Source: Zea mays (taxonomy: Eukaryota; Streptophyta; Magnoliopsida; Poales; Poaceae). From it: DNA of 64,000 nucleotides. The notes under the pieces were generated by a model. It did no database searches. It was not told the origin of the DNA and saw only the letters and a list, made by a program, of their open reading frames with translations. Made by a program: the position numbers and the translations under genes. The stretch is taken from the NCBI RefSeq assembly GCF_902167145.1, contig NC_050096.1:294946200-295010199 (forward strand). Reading direction: 5' to 3'. Positions 11,560-22,301 of the stretch are shown piece after piece (position 1 is the stretch's first letter; every line of letters starts with the position of its first letter).

Positions 11560-13120
11560 GTTCTTCATCCTCCTTGTCTTGGTCATTTGCATCTCCCCCT
11601 TGATCATTGCCGTCATCTTGAGGTGGCTCATCTCTTTGATCTTCTCCTTCATCAACTTGAGCCCCATCCTCATTTTGAGTTGGTGGAGATGCTTGCGTAG
11701 AGGAGGATGGTTGATCTTGTGCATGGGGAGGCTCTTCGGATTCCTTAGGACACACATCCCCAATGGACATGTTCCTTAGCGCGATGCATGGAGCCTCTTC
11801 TTCACCTATCTCATCAAGATCAACTTGCTCTACTTGAGAGCCGTTAGTCTCATCAAACACAACGTCACAAGAAACTTCAACAAGCCCTGAGGACTTGTTA
11901 AAGACTCTATATGCCCTTGTGTTTGAGTCATATCCTAATAAAAAGCCTTCTACAGTTTTAGGAGCAAATTTAGATTTTCTACTTCTTTTAACAAGAATAA
12001 AGCATTTGCTACCAAAAACTCTAAAATATGAAATATTGGGCTTTTTACCGGTTAGGAGTTCATAGGATGTCTTCTTGAGGATTCAGTGTAGATATAACTG
12101 GTTGATGGCGTAGCAAGCGGTGTTGACCGCCTCGGCCCAAAACCGATCCGAAGTCTTGTACTCATCAAGCATGGTTCTTGCCATGTCCAATAGAGTTCTA
12201 TTCTTCCTCTCCACTACACCATTTTGTTGTGGCGTGTAGGGAGAAGAGAACTCATGCTTGATGCCCTCCTCCTCAAGAAAGCCTTCAATTTGAGAGTTCT
12301 TGAACTCCGTCCCATTGTCGCTTCTAATTTTCTTGATCCTTAAGCCGAACTCATTTTGAGCCCGTCTCAAGGATCCCTTTAAGGTCTCTTGGGTTTGAGA
12401 TTTTTCCTGCAAAAGAATACCCAAGTGAAGCGAGAATAATCATCCACTATCACAAGACAATACTTACTCCCGCCGATGCTTATGTAAGCAATCGGGTCGA
12501 ACAGATCCATGTGGAGTAGCTCAAGCGGCCTGTCGGTCGTCATGATGTTCTTGTGTGGATGATGGGCACCAACTTGCTTTCCTGCTTGGCATGCGCTACA
12601 AACCCTGTCTTTCTCAAAATGAACATTGGTTAGTCCTAAAAATGCGCTCTCCCTTTAGAAGCTTATGAAGATTCTTCATCCCAACATGGGCTAGTCGGCG
12701 GTGCCAGAGCCAACCCATGTTAGTTTTAGCAATTAAGCAAGTGTCGAGTTCAGCTCTATCAAAATCTACCAAGTATAGCTGACCCTCCAACACTCCCTTA
12801 AATGCTATTGAATCATCACTTCTTCTAAAGATAGTGACACCTACATTAGTGAAAAGATAGTTGTAACCCATTTTGCATAATTGAGATACAGAAAGCAAAC
12901 TGTAATCTAATGAATCTACAAGAAAAACATTGGAAATAGAATGGTCAGGAGATATAGCAATTTTACCCAATCCTTTGACCAAACCTTGGTTTCCATCCCC
13001 GAATGTGATCGCTCGTTGGGGATCTTGGTTTTTCTCGTAGGAGGAGAACTTCTTCTTCTCCCCTGTCATGTGGTTTGTGCACCCGCTGTCGATGATCCAG
13101 CTTGAGCCCCCGGATGCATA
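11560..13120 (-). pseudogene. Copia-A protease / integrase region
   Basis: The protease triad WIIDSG is readable at about 13100-13080. It is followed by an open stretch (13069-12614) with the gag-pre-integrase motif [20 protein letters not shown], then a frameshift. Integrase core motifs IRSDNGTEF and [13 protein letters not shown] lie in 12424-12083. The integrase C-terminal region (GKKPN... to FDETNGSQVEQVDLDE) is readable at about 12040-11810 and is followed by an acidic, proline/glutamine-rich linker. Several frame changes make the locus non-functional. This region is useful because Copia-B lacks the equivalent of about 12040-11800. Confidence 0.85.
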
Positions 13121-13136
13121 AACCTACAAAACAAGT

Positions 13137-13421
13137 TTAGTTCTTGACTTTAGGTACCCAAACGGTTTTGGGTCCTTTGGCATTAGAAACAAGAACTTTG
13201 GGTACCCAAACACAAGTCTTGGAGCCCTTGTGTTTGCCCCCAACAAACTTGGCAACTACCTTGCCGGATTTGTTAGTTAAAACATATGATGCATCAAAAG
13301 TTTTGAATGAAATGTCATGATCATTTGATGCACTAGGAGTTTTCCTTTTAGGCAACTTAGCATGGGTTGGTTGCCTAGAGCTAGATGTCTCACCCTTATA
13401 CATAAAAGCATGATTAGGGCC
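13137..13421 (-). CDS. Copia-A gag C-terminal fragment
   Basis: Continuation of gag from 4498 after removal of Grande and the inversion: the codons at the two sides of the GGCCC duplication join in frame. The fragment is basic, contains repeated VWVPKV motifs, and stops at a TAA (13139-13137). Just downstream on the minus strand is a pyrimidine-rich tract ending in TGTAG, then the protease frame. An equivalent stop and tract occur in Copia-B (about 32075-32055). Confidence 0.8.
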   Translation of the reverse strand, partial: GPNHAFMYKGETSSSRQPTHAKLPKRKTPSASNDHDISFKTFDASYVLTNKSGKVVAKFVGGKHKGSKTCVWVPKVLVSNAKGPKTVWVPKVKN

Positions 13422-14068
13422 TGTTGGGGACTTGTTCTCAAATGCTATGAGTCAAGAACAAGGCAACATAGAAAATGTTAATCGGTAAAGTCCTTCGTCC
13501 TTCGAAGCATTATTCCCCTTAGGATATAATGGTTTTCGGACGAAGGTTATGAAGGGCGTACCTTCATAAATACATTATACAATGACGAAGGATGAATTGT
13601 AAGGAATATAAAGGACAACATAAACAATTATATATTACTATTATGTATAAACAGAAATAACGTTGGATTACAAATGTACCTTCAACTTGAAGGAGATGAA
13701 AGTACAAGCGTGACGCAAAAGCGAATGCCAAATCAGCGTGAACAGTACGGGGGTACTGTTCACCTATTTATAGGCACGGGACACAGCCCATACAAAATTA
13801 CATTCATACCCTTTACATTTGATAATAATTCTATAGTAGTCTATCGAGGTCTGAATAGCCTTTTCATCTCTAAGTCGGTTTCATTTTCTGCTACCACGCC
13901 GAAGCTTTCATGCTCACATCTTCGGCGCTGTATCGACCTTCGTATTATTCTGGTCTTCTTCTGTCGCGATACCGACTTGAGTTCGAAGATACCTGCTCAC
14001 ACATTATACTCCAGAAATACTGTTAAATCCTGTTTTTGAGGACCTTCGTAAGCCGAAGGCCCCCAACA
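13422..14068 (-). repeat. Grande 3' LTR
   Basis: 647 bases, six differences from the 5' LTR (20224-20870) by eye. GAGGGGCTACTG on the minus strand adjoins it and is the polypurine tract, which fixes the orientation. Confidence 0.92.
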
Positions 14069-14133
14069 GTAGCCCCTCGCAATATTAATTTGTTTAAAAT
14101 AATAAATTTAGATTGCGACATGGACGAAGGCTT

Positions 14134-14275
14134 TACGCCGAAGGTCCGAAAAAACACCTTCCCTTTGCTAGAATAGCAACATTCACTGACAAGCGGGGTT
14201 TTTCCACGCCGAAGGTCCGAAAAAACACCTTCCCTTTGCTAGAATAGCAACATTCACTGACAAGCGGGGTCTTTC
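14134..14275. repeat. Tandem duplication upstream of antisense gene
   Basis: Two adjacent copies of a roughly 74-base unit containing ACGCCGAAGGTCCGAAAAAA and ending GACAAGCGGGGT. They lie just upstream of the TATA box at 14296, so they may be promoter elements of the antisense gene. Confidence 0.8.
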
Positions 14276-14293
14276 CACTTTCAACGCACTGGG

Positions 14294-14305
14294 CGTATAA
14301 ATAAG
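14294..14305 (+). promoter_or_regulatory. TATA box of Grande antisense gene
   Basis: CGTATAAATAAG on the plus strand, with TATAAATA at 14296-14303, about 145 bases before the ATG at 14447. The position and strand fit the antisense gene and not Grande itself. Confidence 0.6.
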
Positions 14306-14446
14306 ATCATACCGCAAACTCATTTGGCACGCTTTCTTGCCATCTGCTCCCGCTCACTCAATTTTTAGCTTTTGCGCACCAAGATTTGCTGAGCTTTTAA
14401 GTTTTGAAGCTTCGGCATTGAAAACAATTTTTTAGTATTCCCGAAA

Positions 14447-17400
14447 ATGTCTGAAGATAAGAAGGCTGCTACCGAGATGAAGCTAAGTCTCGATGAAGAG
14501 AAAAATCTGGGGTTTCTTATAGCAATGTCGAAGACCAACACAGAAAAAATCACCAAGGAGATTCTAGAAGGTTTGTCTGAGGATACTGGTGAAAGCGACA
14601 GTTATGATGTGGACAGCGGTGGTGAAGACTCCGAAGATCGTCCCTGGCGACCAAGCCATTCAGTTTATGGTAAATCAACTATCAAAGAGAATCATCTTGT
14701 CAACATGAGAGGAAGGTATTTCCGGGATTTGTCCGTTGTGAGGGCCAACGAAGGGGAGAAGACTTGTCCACACCCTGAAGAGAATGAAGTCGTAGTGTAC
14801 CGAAGCTTTTTGAAAGCTGGACTAAGATTTCCCCTAAGCAGCTTCATTGTAGAGGTGCTGAAAATATTCGAAGTCTATCTTCACCAACTTACCCCTGAGG
14901 CAATCATAAGGCTGAATATCTTCGTGTGGGCCGTGAGAAGCCAAGGTTTGAAGCCTGATGCAAAAAGTTTCTGCAATATACACGAATTATCATACGAAAC
15001 AAAACCTTGGGGTAAGGAACAGTATCACAATAATTTTGGCTGCTACAGCTTCGTTTCTCGGTCCGAGTCAAGCTGTCCCGTGCCAACCTTTCGGAAGAGG
15101 TGGCCCGGCGACTGGATGACAGAATGGTTTTATGTGAAGAATGACCTGACAGTACGAGAAGATATCAAAGGTATAATTATGCGCCCTATTTGGCAAAGCT
15201 TCGGCCTTCGGAGGCCGAAGGTTGAAATGAATGAAGCTGCCGAAGAATGCTAGAGAGCCTTCGGCGTTATCTGTTCTTTTATTGGAACTAGAGATTTAGT
15301 ACAAGAGCATATTGCCTTCAGGGTATGGCCGCTCGCGGAGAAATGGGAAATGCCGCAAGAAACCATAAAAGAGGCCGACGAAGGTGGACTTATCAGGCTG
15401 AAGTACACTTTTAAGTTCGGAGATAAATTCGTTGAGCCAGATGATGACTGGTTAAAAAGCATTGAAAATTTAAGTGATGAACTGCTTGGGGCTTATTCGA
15501 AGGCCGAAGATACTGCACTGTCAGCAGCCTTCGGAGGCCGAAAAAAGAAGAGGCTGAATCGGGTGTTTGATGCAATCGGGTTCGTCTACCCTGACTATCG
15601 TTACCCCATTCGAGGGCAGAAGAGAAAAAACACAACCTCTGCAAAAGAAGAAGCTGCAACTGCTCCTAGCGAGCCAGAATCGAAAAGAAAAAGGATAAAG
15701 GTCCTCACACATCGGCCGCGCTATATTGAACCAGCTTCGGTGCCCGAGTTCACCGGAGAAACTTCTTCGGCCACCGAGGCTGAAAAGCCAATCAAATCAA
15801 CCTTGCTGCCAGAAGTTGCAGAAATGGCCGAAGCGCCAACAAGGATAGAATTGAAAGAACCGAAGATTTTGCTACCAGAAACCAAAGAGATGGCCGAAGA
15901 GCCATCCACAGAAAAAATGGAAGAAGTGAAAAAACCAACTGAAGAAAAAACATCAGAAGTTTTGAGTCCTGCAGCGAATATTGAGACAGTAAAAAATCAA
16001 AAAGTGCCAGCAGTGACTCCGAAAAGAAAGAGAATGGCAAATGTGCTAGATGTACTGGAAACAATTAAATCTTCAAGCACACCTCCGAAGAAGACTACTG
16101 CCATTCCCGAAGCGAAAACTGAAATTTCTGATACTAAAGCTCCAGAGCAAGAAACTGAAGCCGAAGCTGGGTCCTCAGAGCCCGCGAAGATAAAATCCTT
16201 GGAAACTGAGGAAGAAAAAATAACAGAGCCAACTTTTGTTGAAGAAATCGGTGTCATTGCCCCCGAAGCATCCTCCAAAGTCCGTGATTATATTGTTCGT
16301 CATGCTTCGGGGAAAAAACTATCAGAAAAAGAAGAGCAAGAGGCCCAGCGCTACGCCCAAAAACTGAAGTATCCAAAGGGGGCGTTAATATTCAATGGCA
16401 GTGGAGAAGAAGACTTTTTATATTGTCTCCCTGACAGCAAGGAGATTTCTGTCTGTCGGGAGATGAGCAAAAGCTTCGGATTCCCAACACTAGAAGACGG
16501 GCTCTCGGTGCTGTCGAAGAACGATCTGGCCGACAGCCTGGCATATAATAGCTTAAAGGTGCAACAAATGGGATCTTTGTATTTTTTGTTGTGACCAAAA
16601 TTTTTCATTTACTTAAATCTATTGACGCACACATATTTCTCTTTGCAGGGCCTGATACTTAGCAATGCCCTCAGGACACAGAAAGATGCTGAAGACGAAG
16701 GGTGCGCTATAGCCCTGAGCAACCTTCGTTCCGAAGTAATTGAACTGAGGAACGAAGGTCTTGAAAAAGATAAAATATTACATTCATTGATAAATAAAAT
16801 AAAGGAAGACGAAGCTGCTTTTAAAGGTCAAGCTGAGGCTCAGAAGCGCGAAATTGAAGATCTTCGGAAACAACTGGCCAGAGCCAAGGAAGAACGCATA
16901 CTTGAAGAAACGAAGCGAGAACTCAGCGACCAATGGGCAGATCACTTAGAAGGAACTGTTGAAGAGCTTCGTTCGTCCAAGAAGAGATGCTATAACAAAT
17001 CTATAGAGTGTGTTAAGAAGTTAAAAGCTAGCTTCGCCAGAGTCGGCGCATTCTCAAGTGAAGAAAACTTCACAAGAGGCAATCCCGAAGGTCCCATCGA
17101 ATGGATCGACCACGAAGCTGAAGCCTTCGAGGAAATTTTAAATAGCCGTGGAGATATATGTGCTTTCTCGGGTGCCAGAGGAATTGCCACTATTTTAGAG
17201 AAAAAGGGCTGCGAACATGTAAAAATTTTAGTGCAATCCGAAGCTGCTTTGTCCTTTGAAGATGCAAGAGATCCTTCGGCTGAAGCTAGCATGGGTGGTG
17301 GAAAAATTTTCACTGATATCTGGGATAATGGTGGCCGAGAAATGGCCGGAGAAATTATTCGAAAAAGTGAAAAGGGCATTCACGATGCTAGAGAAGTGGC

Positions 17401-17670
17401 TGAGGCTGCTGAAAAAAGCGCAGAGCCCGAAGGGCAAATAGGTATCAACTGATGGTTTTATTGTGTTGTAATTTTCGATTTTAAACTTCGTTCGCAATTT
17501 GTAATAGCAATGTAGCCGTATCCTGTCCTCCTTCAGATCCTACCAAAGCGTCTTCGGGACCTCCCCCGAAAGGAGACGACGAAATTAAAGAGATGGCTGA
17601 AGCTATCATGGATGAAGTTGTTAATCGGCTCCTGAACGAGGCTGCAGAAGTCGTTTTGAGAGAAGATTAA
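14447..17670 (+). pseudogene. Grande antisense gene, three exons, one in-frame stop
   Basis: Unknown function. Exons are 14447-16558, 16649-17441 and 17537-17670. Donors are GTGCAA and GTATCA; acceptors are TTTGCAG and CTTCAG. The phases match, giving about 1012 codons ending in TAA. One in-frame TAG (15251-15253) interrupts exon 1; the frame stays open on both sides. Residues near 105-175 contain CPHPEENEVVVYRSFLKAGL and LHQLTPEAIIRLNIFVWAVR, which resemble the plant 'putative gypsy type transposon' domain (Pfam PF04195). The middle is a Glu/Lys/Pro-rich low-complexity tract. Exon 2 is a coiled coil rich in Glu, Lys and Ala; exon 3 adds a short acidic helix. It is antisense to its host element. 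It may be the ORF described as gene 23 in Grande; that link is from memory. Confidence 0.72.
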
Positions 17671-18629
17671 GTATTATTGTAAAAACCTCTGAAATGTAAT
17701 ATATTGTAACATTTTGTAACCCTGAATGTAATATACCTGTTTTTGTTGTTCAATTCTTTACGATGCATGAAATTTTACACGTACCGTTTTTGAGTATTTG
17801 ACGAAAAAACACCTTCCCTTCTTTTCATGCTTCGTGAAGAAGAATTTTTCTTTGTCACAACAATATCCAGTGTTCTGATGAATAATATCCAGGCTTCGTG
17901 AAGATATTTTCCGAAGCTACACTTCCGAAGATTAATAATGTGTCTCCTTGTGACATCATGATTCTTCCCTTTTTCCAAAACGTTCTTCTGTAGATCGATA
18001 TTGTGTCCACCTCTTGTGCCATTTGCAACATGATGTATGATGCTTATGCTATGCGAAATGATGCGATGATGTTATGTTATGTGAGGTAATGTTTATTCCG
18101 AAGATACATACGCATCCCTGCAATAAAACACATAATCTTTTATAAGCCTCCCTTAGGAGCTTCTTCGCCTTTTACTTCAGCGGAATCAGCGTTTATTTTT
18201 CGCTGTAAGCCTCCCTTAGGAGCTTCTTCGCCTTTTACTTTCAGCGGTATCCGCGTTGACTTTTCGCGCTTCGCCTTTTACTTAGGCGGTATCAGCGTTG
18301 ACTTTTCGTTGTATGCTCTGCATTCCCTTTGGAACGACTTTGGAGCAGAAAACTTACACTGCACTCCTTCTGGAGCGGCTTTTTGTGACTTCGGCAAACT
18401 TACTCTGCGTTCCTTAGAACGACTTTTTGTTGCTTCGAAGAATTTTCGATGATTTGAAGGTTCTCTTTGTTATCACAAATCTTTAAACTTCAACAACTTA
18501 GACCTGTGAAGAAAATATATTTTCCTTGTGGCAAACAACGAAACTATTTACATGAAATCTAAACAATGTTCTTTATTACACAGAAAATAAGACTGAATAA
18601 GAAAGACTGCTATTAAGGTAGGATATTTG
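17671..18629. other. Grande spacer between antisense gene and gag
   Basis: No gene seen. It contains imperfect direct repeats (about 18138-18310) with CCTCCCTTAGGAGCTTCTTC and CTTCGCCTTTTACTT units. A full element should have pol here, so the deletion junction probably lies in or beside this stretch. Confidence 0.6.
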
Positions 18630-20147
18630 TCAATAGATGTGCTTTGACTCTGGCACAGTGTTGTTGACTGTACGAGCTTCGGACTGCTCTCTGAAGTCCC
18701 TTTGGTGTGGAGCATACTGGCTCCCTTCTGGCTGCTGGCCTTGTTGCAGCGGAGGTGGAGGCGGAGGCTGTTGCCAGGAAGCTTGGGGTTGACTCGCCGA
18801 AGCAACAGAAACTGCAGGGTGGTTGCCCACATATTCTGGGATGTAAGGCAAATGATACGAAGCAGTATGCATGACCTGCTTCGGCTGAGCTTGTTGTGCT
18901 GCGGCTTCGGCTATTTCCTTTTGCTTTTGGATGGTAACATGGCACATCCTGGTGGTATGGCCTTTGTTCTCACCGCAAAACAAGCAAAAGATTCTTCTTG
19001 GTTGATCTCCGAATCTTCCGCCGAAGCCCCTGGCGCCTCTGCCTCTTGGGGCTGGTGGTCGGAAGGAGCCTTGCTGTTGCCCCGAAGCTTGTGAGGAACA
19101 CTGTGGCCTTTGCTGTTGGCTCCCTCGATCATCATTTTGGGTAGAGTTATGAATTGATCTAACGTGCCTCGGATAGAACCTTCCTCCGAAGCCCCTGGTC
19201 ATTTCAGAAAACCTGAAAGCCTCCTCCCTTCTTTGGCGAAAATCATTATCGGCCCGAATGTACTCGTCCATCTTCTGGAGCAGCTTCTCCAAAGTTTGAG
19301 GAGGCTTCCTAGCGAAGTACTGAGCTGACGGTCCTGGCCGAAGCCCCTTGATCATGGCCTCAATGACAATTTCATTGGGCACCGTTGGTGCCTGTGCCCT
19401 CAAACGCAAGAACCTCCGGACGTACGCCTGAAGGTATTCTTTGTGATCCTGGGTGCACTGGAATAGAGCTTGAGCAGTGACCGGCTTCGTCTGAAACCCT
19501 TGAAAGCTAGTTAACAACAAGTCCTTCAGCTTCTGCCATGAAGTAATCGTTCCTGGTCGAAGGGAGGAATACTAGGTTTGAGCAACACTCCTGACAGCCA
19601 TAACAAAATATTTGGCCATGACTGCAGCATTGCCACCATACGAAGATACTGTTGCTTCGTAGCTCATCAAAAACTGCTTCGGGTCTGAGTGGCCATCGAA
19701 TACGGGAAGCTGAGGCGGCTTGTAGGACGGAGGCCAAGGTGTGGCCTGCAGCTCAGCGGACAGAGGAGAAGCATCATCGAAAACAAAATTCCCATGATGG
19801 AAATTATCATACCAGTCATCTTCGTTGAGGAAACCCTCCTGATGAAGGTCTTGGTGCTGAGGCCTTCGGTGCTGCTCATCCTGAGCAAGATGACGAACTT
19901 CTTCAGAGGCTTCGTCTATCTGCCTTTGCAGTTCAGCTAGCCTGGCCATCTTTTCTTTCTTCCTCTGCACCTGTTGATGAAGCATCTCCATGTCTCTGAT
20001 TTCTTGATCTATCTCGTCCTCTGGTGGTGTCGGGCTGACAGCCTTCCTTTTCTGGCTTCGGGCCTCCCGAAGGGAGACTGTCTCCTGATTGTGGTCCAGC
20101 GGTTGCAGAGCTGCAGTCCCAGTCGCTGAAGCTTTCTTCGGCGCCAT
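18630..20147 (-). pseudogene. Grande gag with one nonsense codon
   Basis: Gag polyprotein, 505 codons plus stop from the ATG at 20147. The N-terminal half is a Gln/Glu-rich coiled coil (MLHQQVQRKKEKMARLAEL near residue 54). The capsid-type domain begins near PPQLPVFDGHSDPKQFLMSY. An in-frame TAG at 19574-19572 falls where the conserved sequence would read Trp (QTWYSSLRPG), a TGG to TAG change; the same frame continues to 18630. The C-terminal half has an Arg/Gly-rich tract and one zinc knuckle CLFCGENKGHTTRMC, spaced CX2CX5HX4C, one residue longer than the usual CX2CX4HX4C. A Pro/Gln-rich tail ends the protein. Confidence 0.85.
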
Positions 20148-20210
20148 AGCGAAGGTTTATGATCGCCGAAGGTGTTCAAAAAACTCAAAGAGTGGAAGTG
20201 AGTTCACCGG

Positions 20211-20223
20211 AGGTGGGCGCCAA
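20211..20223 (-). other. Grande primer-binding site
   Basis: TTGGCGCCCACC on the minus strand immediately follows the 5' LTR. The sequence type is common to Tat-lineage gypsy elements; the tRNA is not assigned here. Confidence 0.75.
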
Positions 20224-20870
20224 TGTTGGGGACTTGTTCTCAAATGCTATGAGTCAAGAACAAGGCAACATAGAAAATGTTAATCGGTAAAGTCCTTCGT
20301 CCTTCGAAGCATTATTCCCCTTAGGATATAATGGTTTTCGGACGAAGGTTATGAAGGGCGTACCTTCATAAATACATTATACAATGACGAAGGATGAATT
20401 GTAAGGAATATAAAGGACAACATAAACAATTATATATTACTATTATGTATAAACAGAAATAACGTTGGATTACAAATGTACCTTCAACTTGAAGGAGATG
20501 AAAGTACAAGCGTGACGCAAAAGCGAATGCCAAATCAGCGTGAACAGTACGAGGGTACTGTTCACCTATTTATAGGCACGGGACACAGCCCATACAAAAT
20601 TACATTCATACCCTTTACATTTGATAATAATTCTATAGTAGTCTATCGAGGTCTGAATAGCCTTTTCATCTCTAAGTCGGTTTCATTTTCTGCTACCACG
20701 CCGAAGCTTTCCTGCTCACATCTTCGGTGCTGTATCGACCTTCGTATTATTCTGGTCTTCTTCTGTCGCGATACCGACTTGAGTCCGAAGATACCTGCTC
20801 ACACATTATACTCCGAAAATACTGTTAAATCCTGTTTTTGAGGACCTTCGTAAGCCAAAGGCCCCCAACA
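20224..20870 (-). repeat. Grande 5' LTR
   Basis: 647 bases, followed at 20871-20875 by TTATT. It shows the same TATA-adjacent hairpin as the other copies. The loop has changed (CGAGGG instead of CGGGGG) while both 10-bp arms are unchanged. Confidence 0.92.
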
Positions 20871-22202
20871 TTATTTATGCATGTAAAGAAAGCGAGATAC
20901 ATGAACGACTTGAAACATTTTAAGGGTAAAAGCGACGTAGTTGTTCGATGTTCCAAGCGTTGTTGTAGACCTCGCCTTGATCGTTGGCCAGCTTGTATGT
21001 CCCGGGCTTCAAAATCCTGGCGATGATGAACGACCCTTCCCAGGGAGGAGTAAGCTTGTGGTGCCCTCGGGCGTCTTGTCACAGCCGAAGTACCAAGTCT
21101 CCCACTTGGAAGCCTCGGGGCCGAACCCTTCGGGCGTGTAGCGTCGCAGAGACTGCTGATACCGCGTCGAGTGTAGTAAGGCCACGTCCCGAGCCTCTTC
21201 CAGCTGGTCCAATGAATCCACTCGGCTGGTCTGGTTGCTTTGGTCGTCGTAAGCCTTTGTCCTCGGGGAACCGTATTCCAAATCCGTGGGTAAGATGGCC
21301 TCGGCCCCATAGACTAGGAAAAACAGCGAGAAGCCCGTGGCCCGGCTCGACGTCGTCCTCAGACTCTAAACCACCGAGGGTAGTTCTTTTATCCATCGCT
21401 TGCCAAACCTGTTGAGGTCATTGTAGATCCTCGGTTTTAGTCCCTGCAAAATCATACCGTTGGCGCGCTCCACCTGCCCATTTGTCATTGGGTGAGCTAC
21501 GACGGCCCAGTCCACACGGATGTGGTGGTCTTCGCAGAAGTCTACGAACTTCTTCCCAGTGAACTGCGTGCCATTGTCGGTGATGATGGAGTTTGGGACC
21601 CCAAAGTGATGGATGATATTTGTGAAGAACGCCACCGCCTGCTCGGACCCGATGCTGGTTAAGGGTCGGACCTCGATCCACTTGAAGAATTTGTCGATGG
21701 CGACCAGCAGGTGCTTGAAGCCCCCGGGTGCCTTCTGCAAGGGACCGACGAGGTCCAGACCCCATACGGCAAACAACCAAGTGATGGGTATTGTCTGCAG
21801 GGCTTGAGTAGGCAGGTGCGTCTGTCTCGCGTAGAATTGACACCCTTGGCAGGAGCGTACAATCCTAGTGGCATCGGCCACCGCGGTCGGCCAGTAGAAA
21901 CCTTGTCGGAAAGTGTTTCCCACGAGGGTTCGAGGTGCTGCATGGTGACTGCAAGCCCCCGAGTGTATTTCTTGTAACAGCTCTTGTCCTTGGGCGACAG
22001 ATATGCATCGTTGGAGAATGCCTGAGGGGTTGCGGTGGTACAACTCTTTTTCATCACCCAGTAAAACGAACGACTTGGCGCGCCGAGCCAGTCTCCGAGC
22101 TTCGGCCTTGTCGAGGGCAACTCTCCTCGGAGGAGATATTCCAGGTACGGGGTCTGCCAATTTTGGTTTGGCGCAACCCCATTCCGCTTTCCCTTGATGC
22201 AC
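20871..22202 (-). pseudogene. Gypsy-1 integrase
   Basis: Integrase that would insert element DNA. The 22202-21366 stretch shows the zinc-binding N-terminus (SHHAAPRTL and CQGCQF), then core motifs WGLDLVGP, IITDNGTQF and NGQVERANG, which carry the D, D and E catalytic residues. The C-terminal part is readable after frame changes in 21400-21000 (LEEARDVALLHSTRYQQSLR and GFQVGDLVLRL). It ends at the TTATT duplication of a Grande insertion; the remainder of Gypsy-1 continues in the inverted segment 5146-7592. Confidence 0.88.
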
Positions 22203-22301
22203 AAGGCCTCACCCTCGGCGGTCGAGGGTACCTCGGGCTGGGCCGAGGTCCCCTCGGGTTCGGGTGTGTCGTTGATTTTGACGGATGGTTGATATATGTC
22301 C

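Larger units (their letters stand above)
7593..13421 (-). mobile_element. Copia-A, 3' half (inverted relative to 5' half)
   Basis: Minus-strand order is gag C-terminus (13421-13137), protease/integrase (from about 13120), RT/RNase H (to 9750), polypurine tract (8930-8917) and 3' LTR (8916-7593). Pol contains frameshifts and a Tourist-like MITE (11429-11556). The ends carry GGGCC (13417-13421) and GGAAT (7588-7592), both reverse complements of the duplications left beside the 5' half. Confidence 0.9.
13422..20870 (-). mobile_element. Grande-like Ty3/gypsy element, pol-deleted
   Basis: 7449 bases on the minus strand: 5' LTR 20870-20224, primer-binding site from 20223 (TTGGCGCCCACC), gag 20147-18630, spacer, antisense spliced gene 17670-14447, polypurine tract (about 14090-14069) and 3' LTR 14068-13422. 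There is no protease, RT or integrase between gag and the antisense gene, so it is a deletion derivative needing enzymes in trans. From memory, full-length maize Grande is much longer (about 14 kb) and has an antisense ORF. The flanks are GGGCC and TTATT, which do not match. Confidence 0.82.

Noticed and set aside
14447..17452. Three separate host genes on the plus strand inside Grande
   Set aside because: The ORFs join through one in-frame TAG and two phase-matched introns and lie between the Grande LTRs, so they are one antisense element gene.
4499..20870. Inversion by recombination between two Grande elements in opposite orientation
   Set aside because: That route would leave the left and right hybrid LTRs pointing in opposite directions. 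All three LTRs read TGTTGGGGACTTG on the plus strand, so the breakpoints must be at LTR ends.
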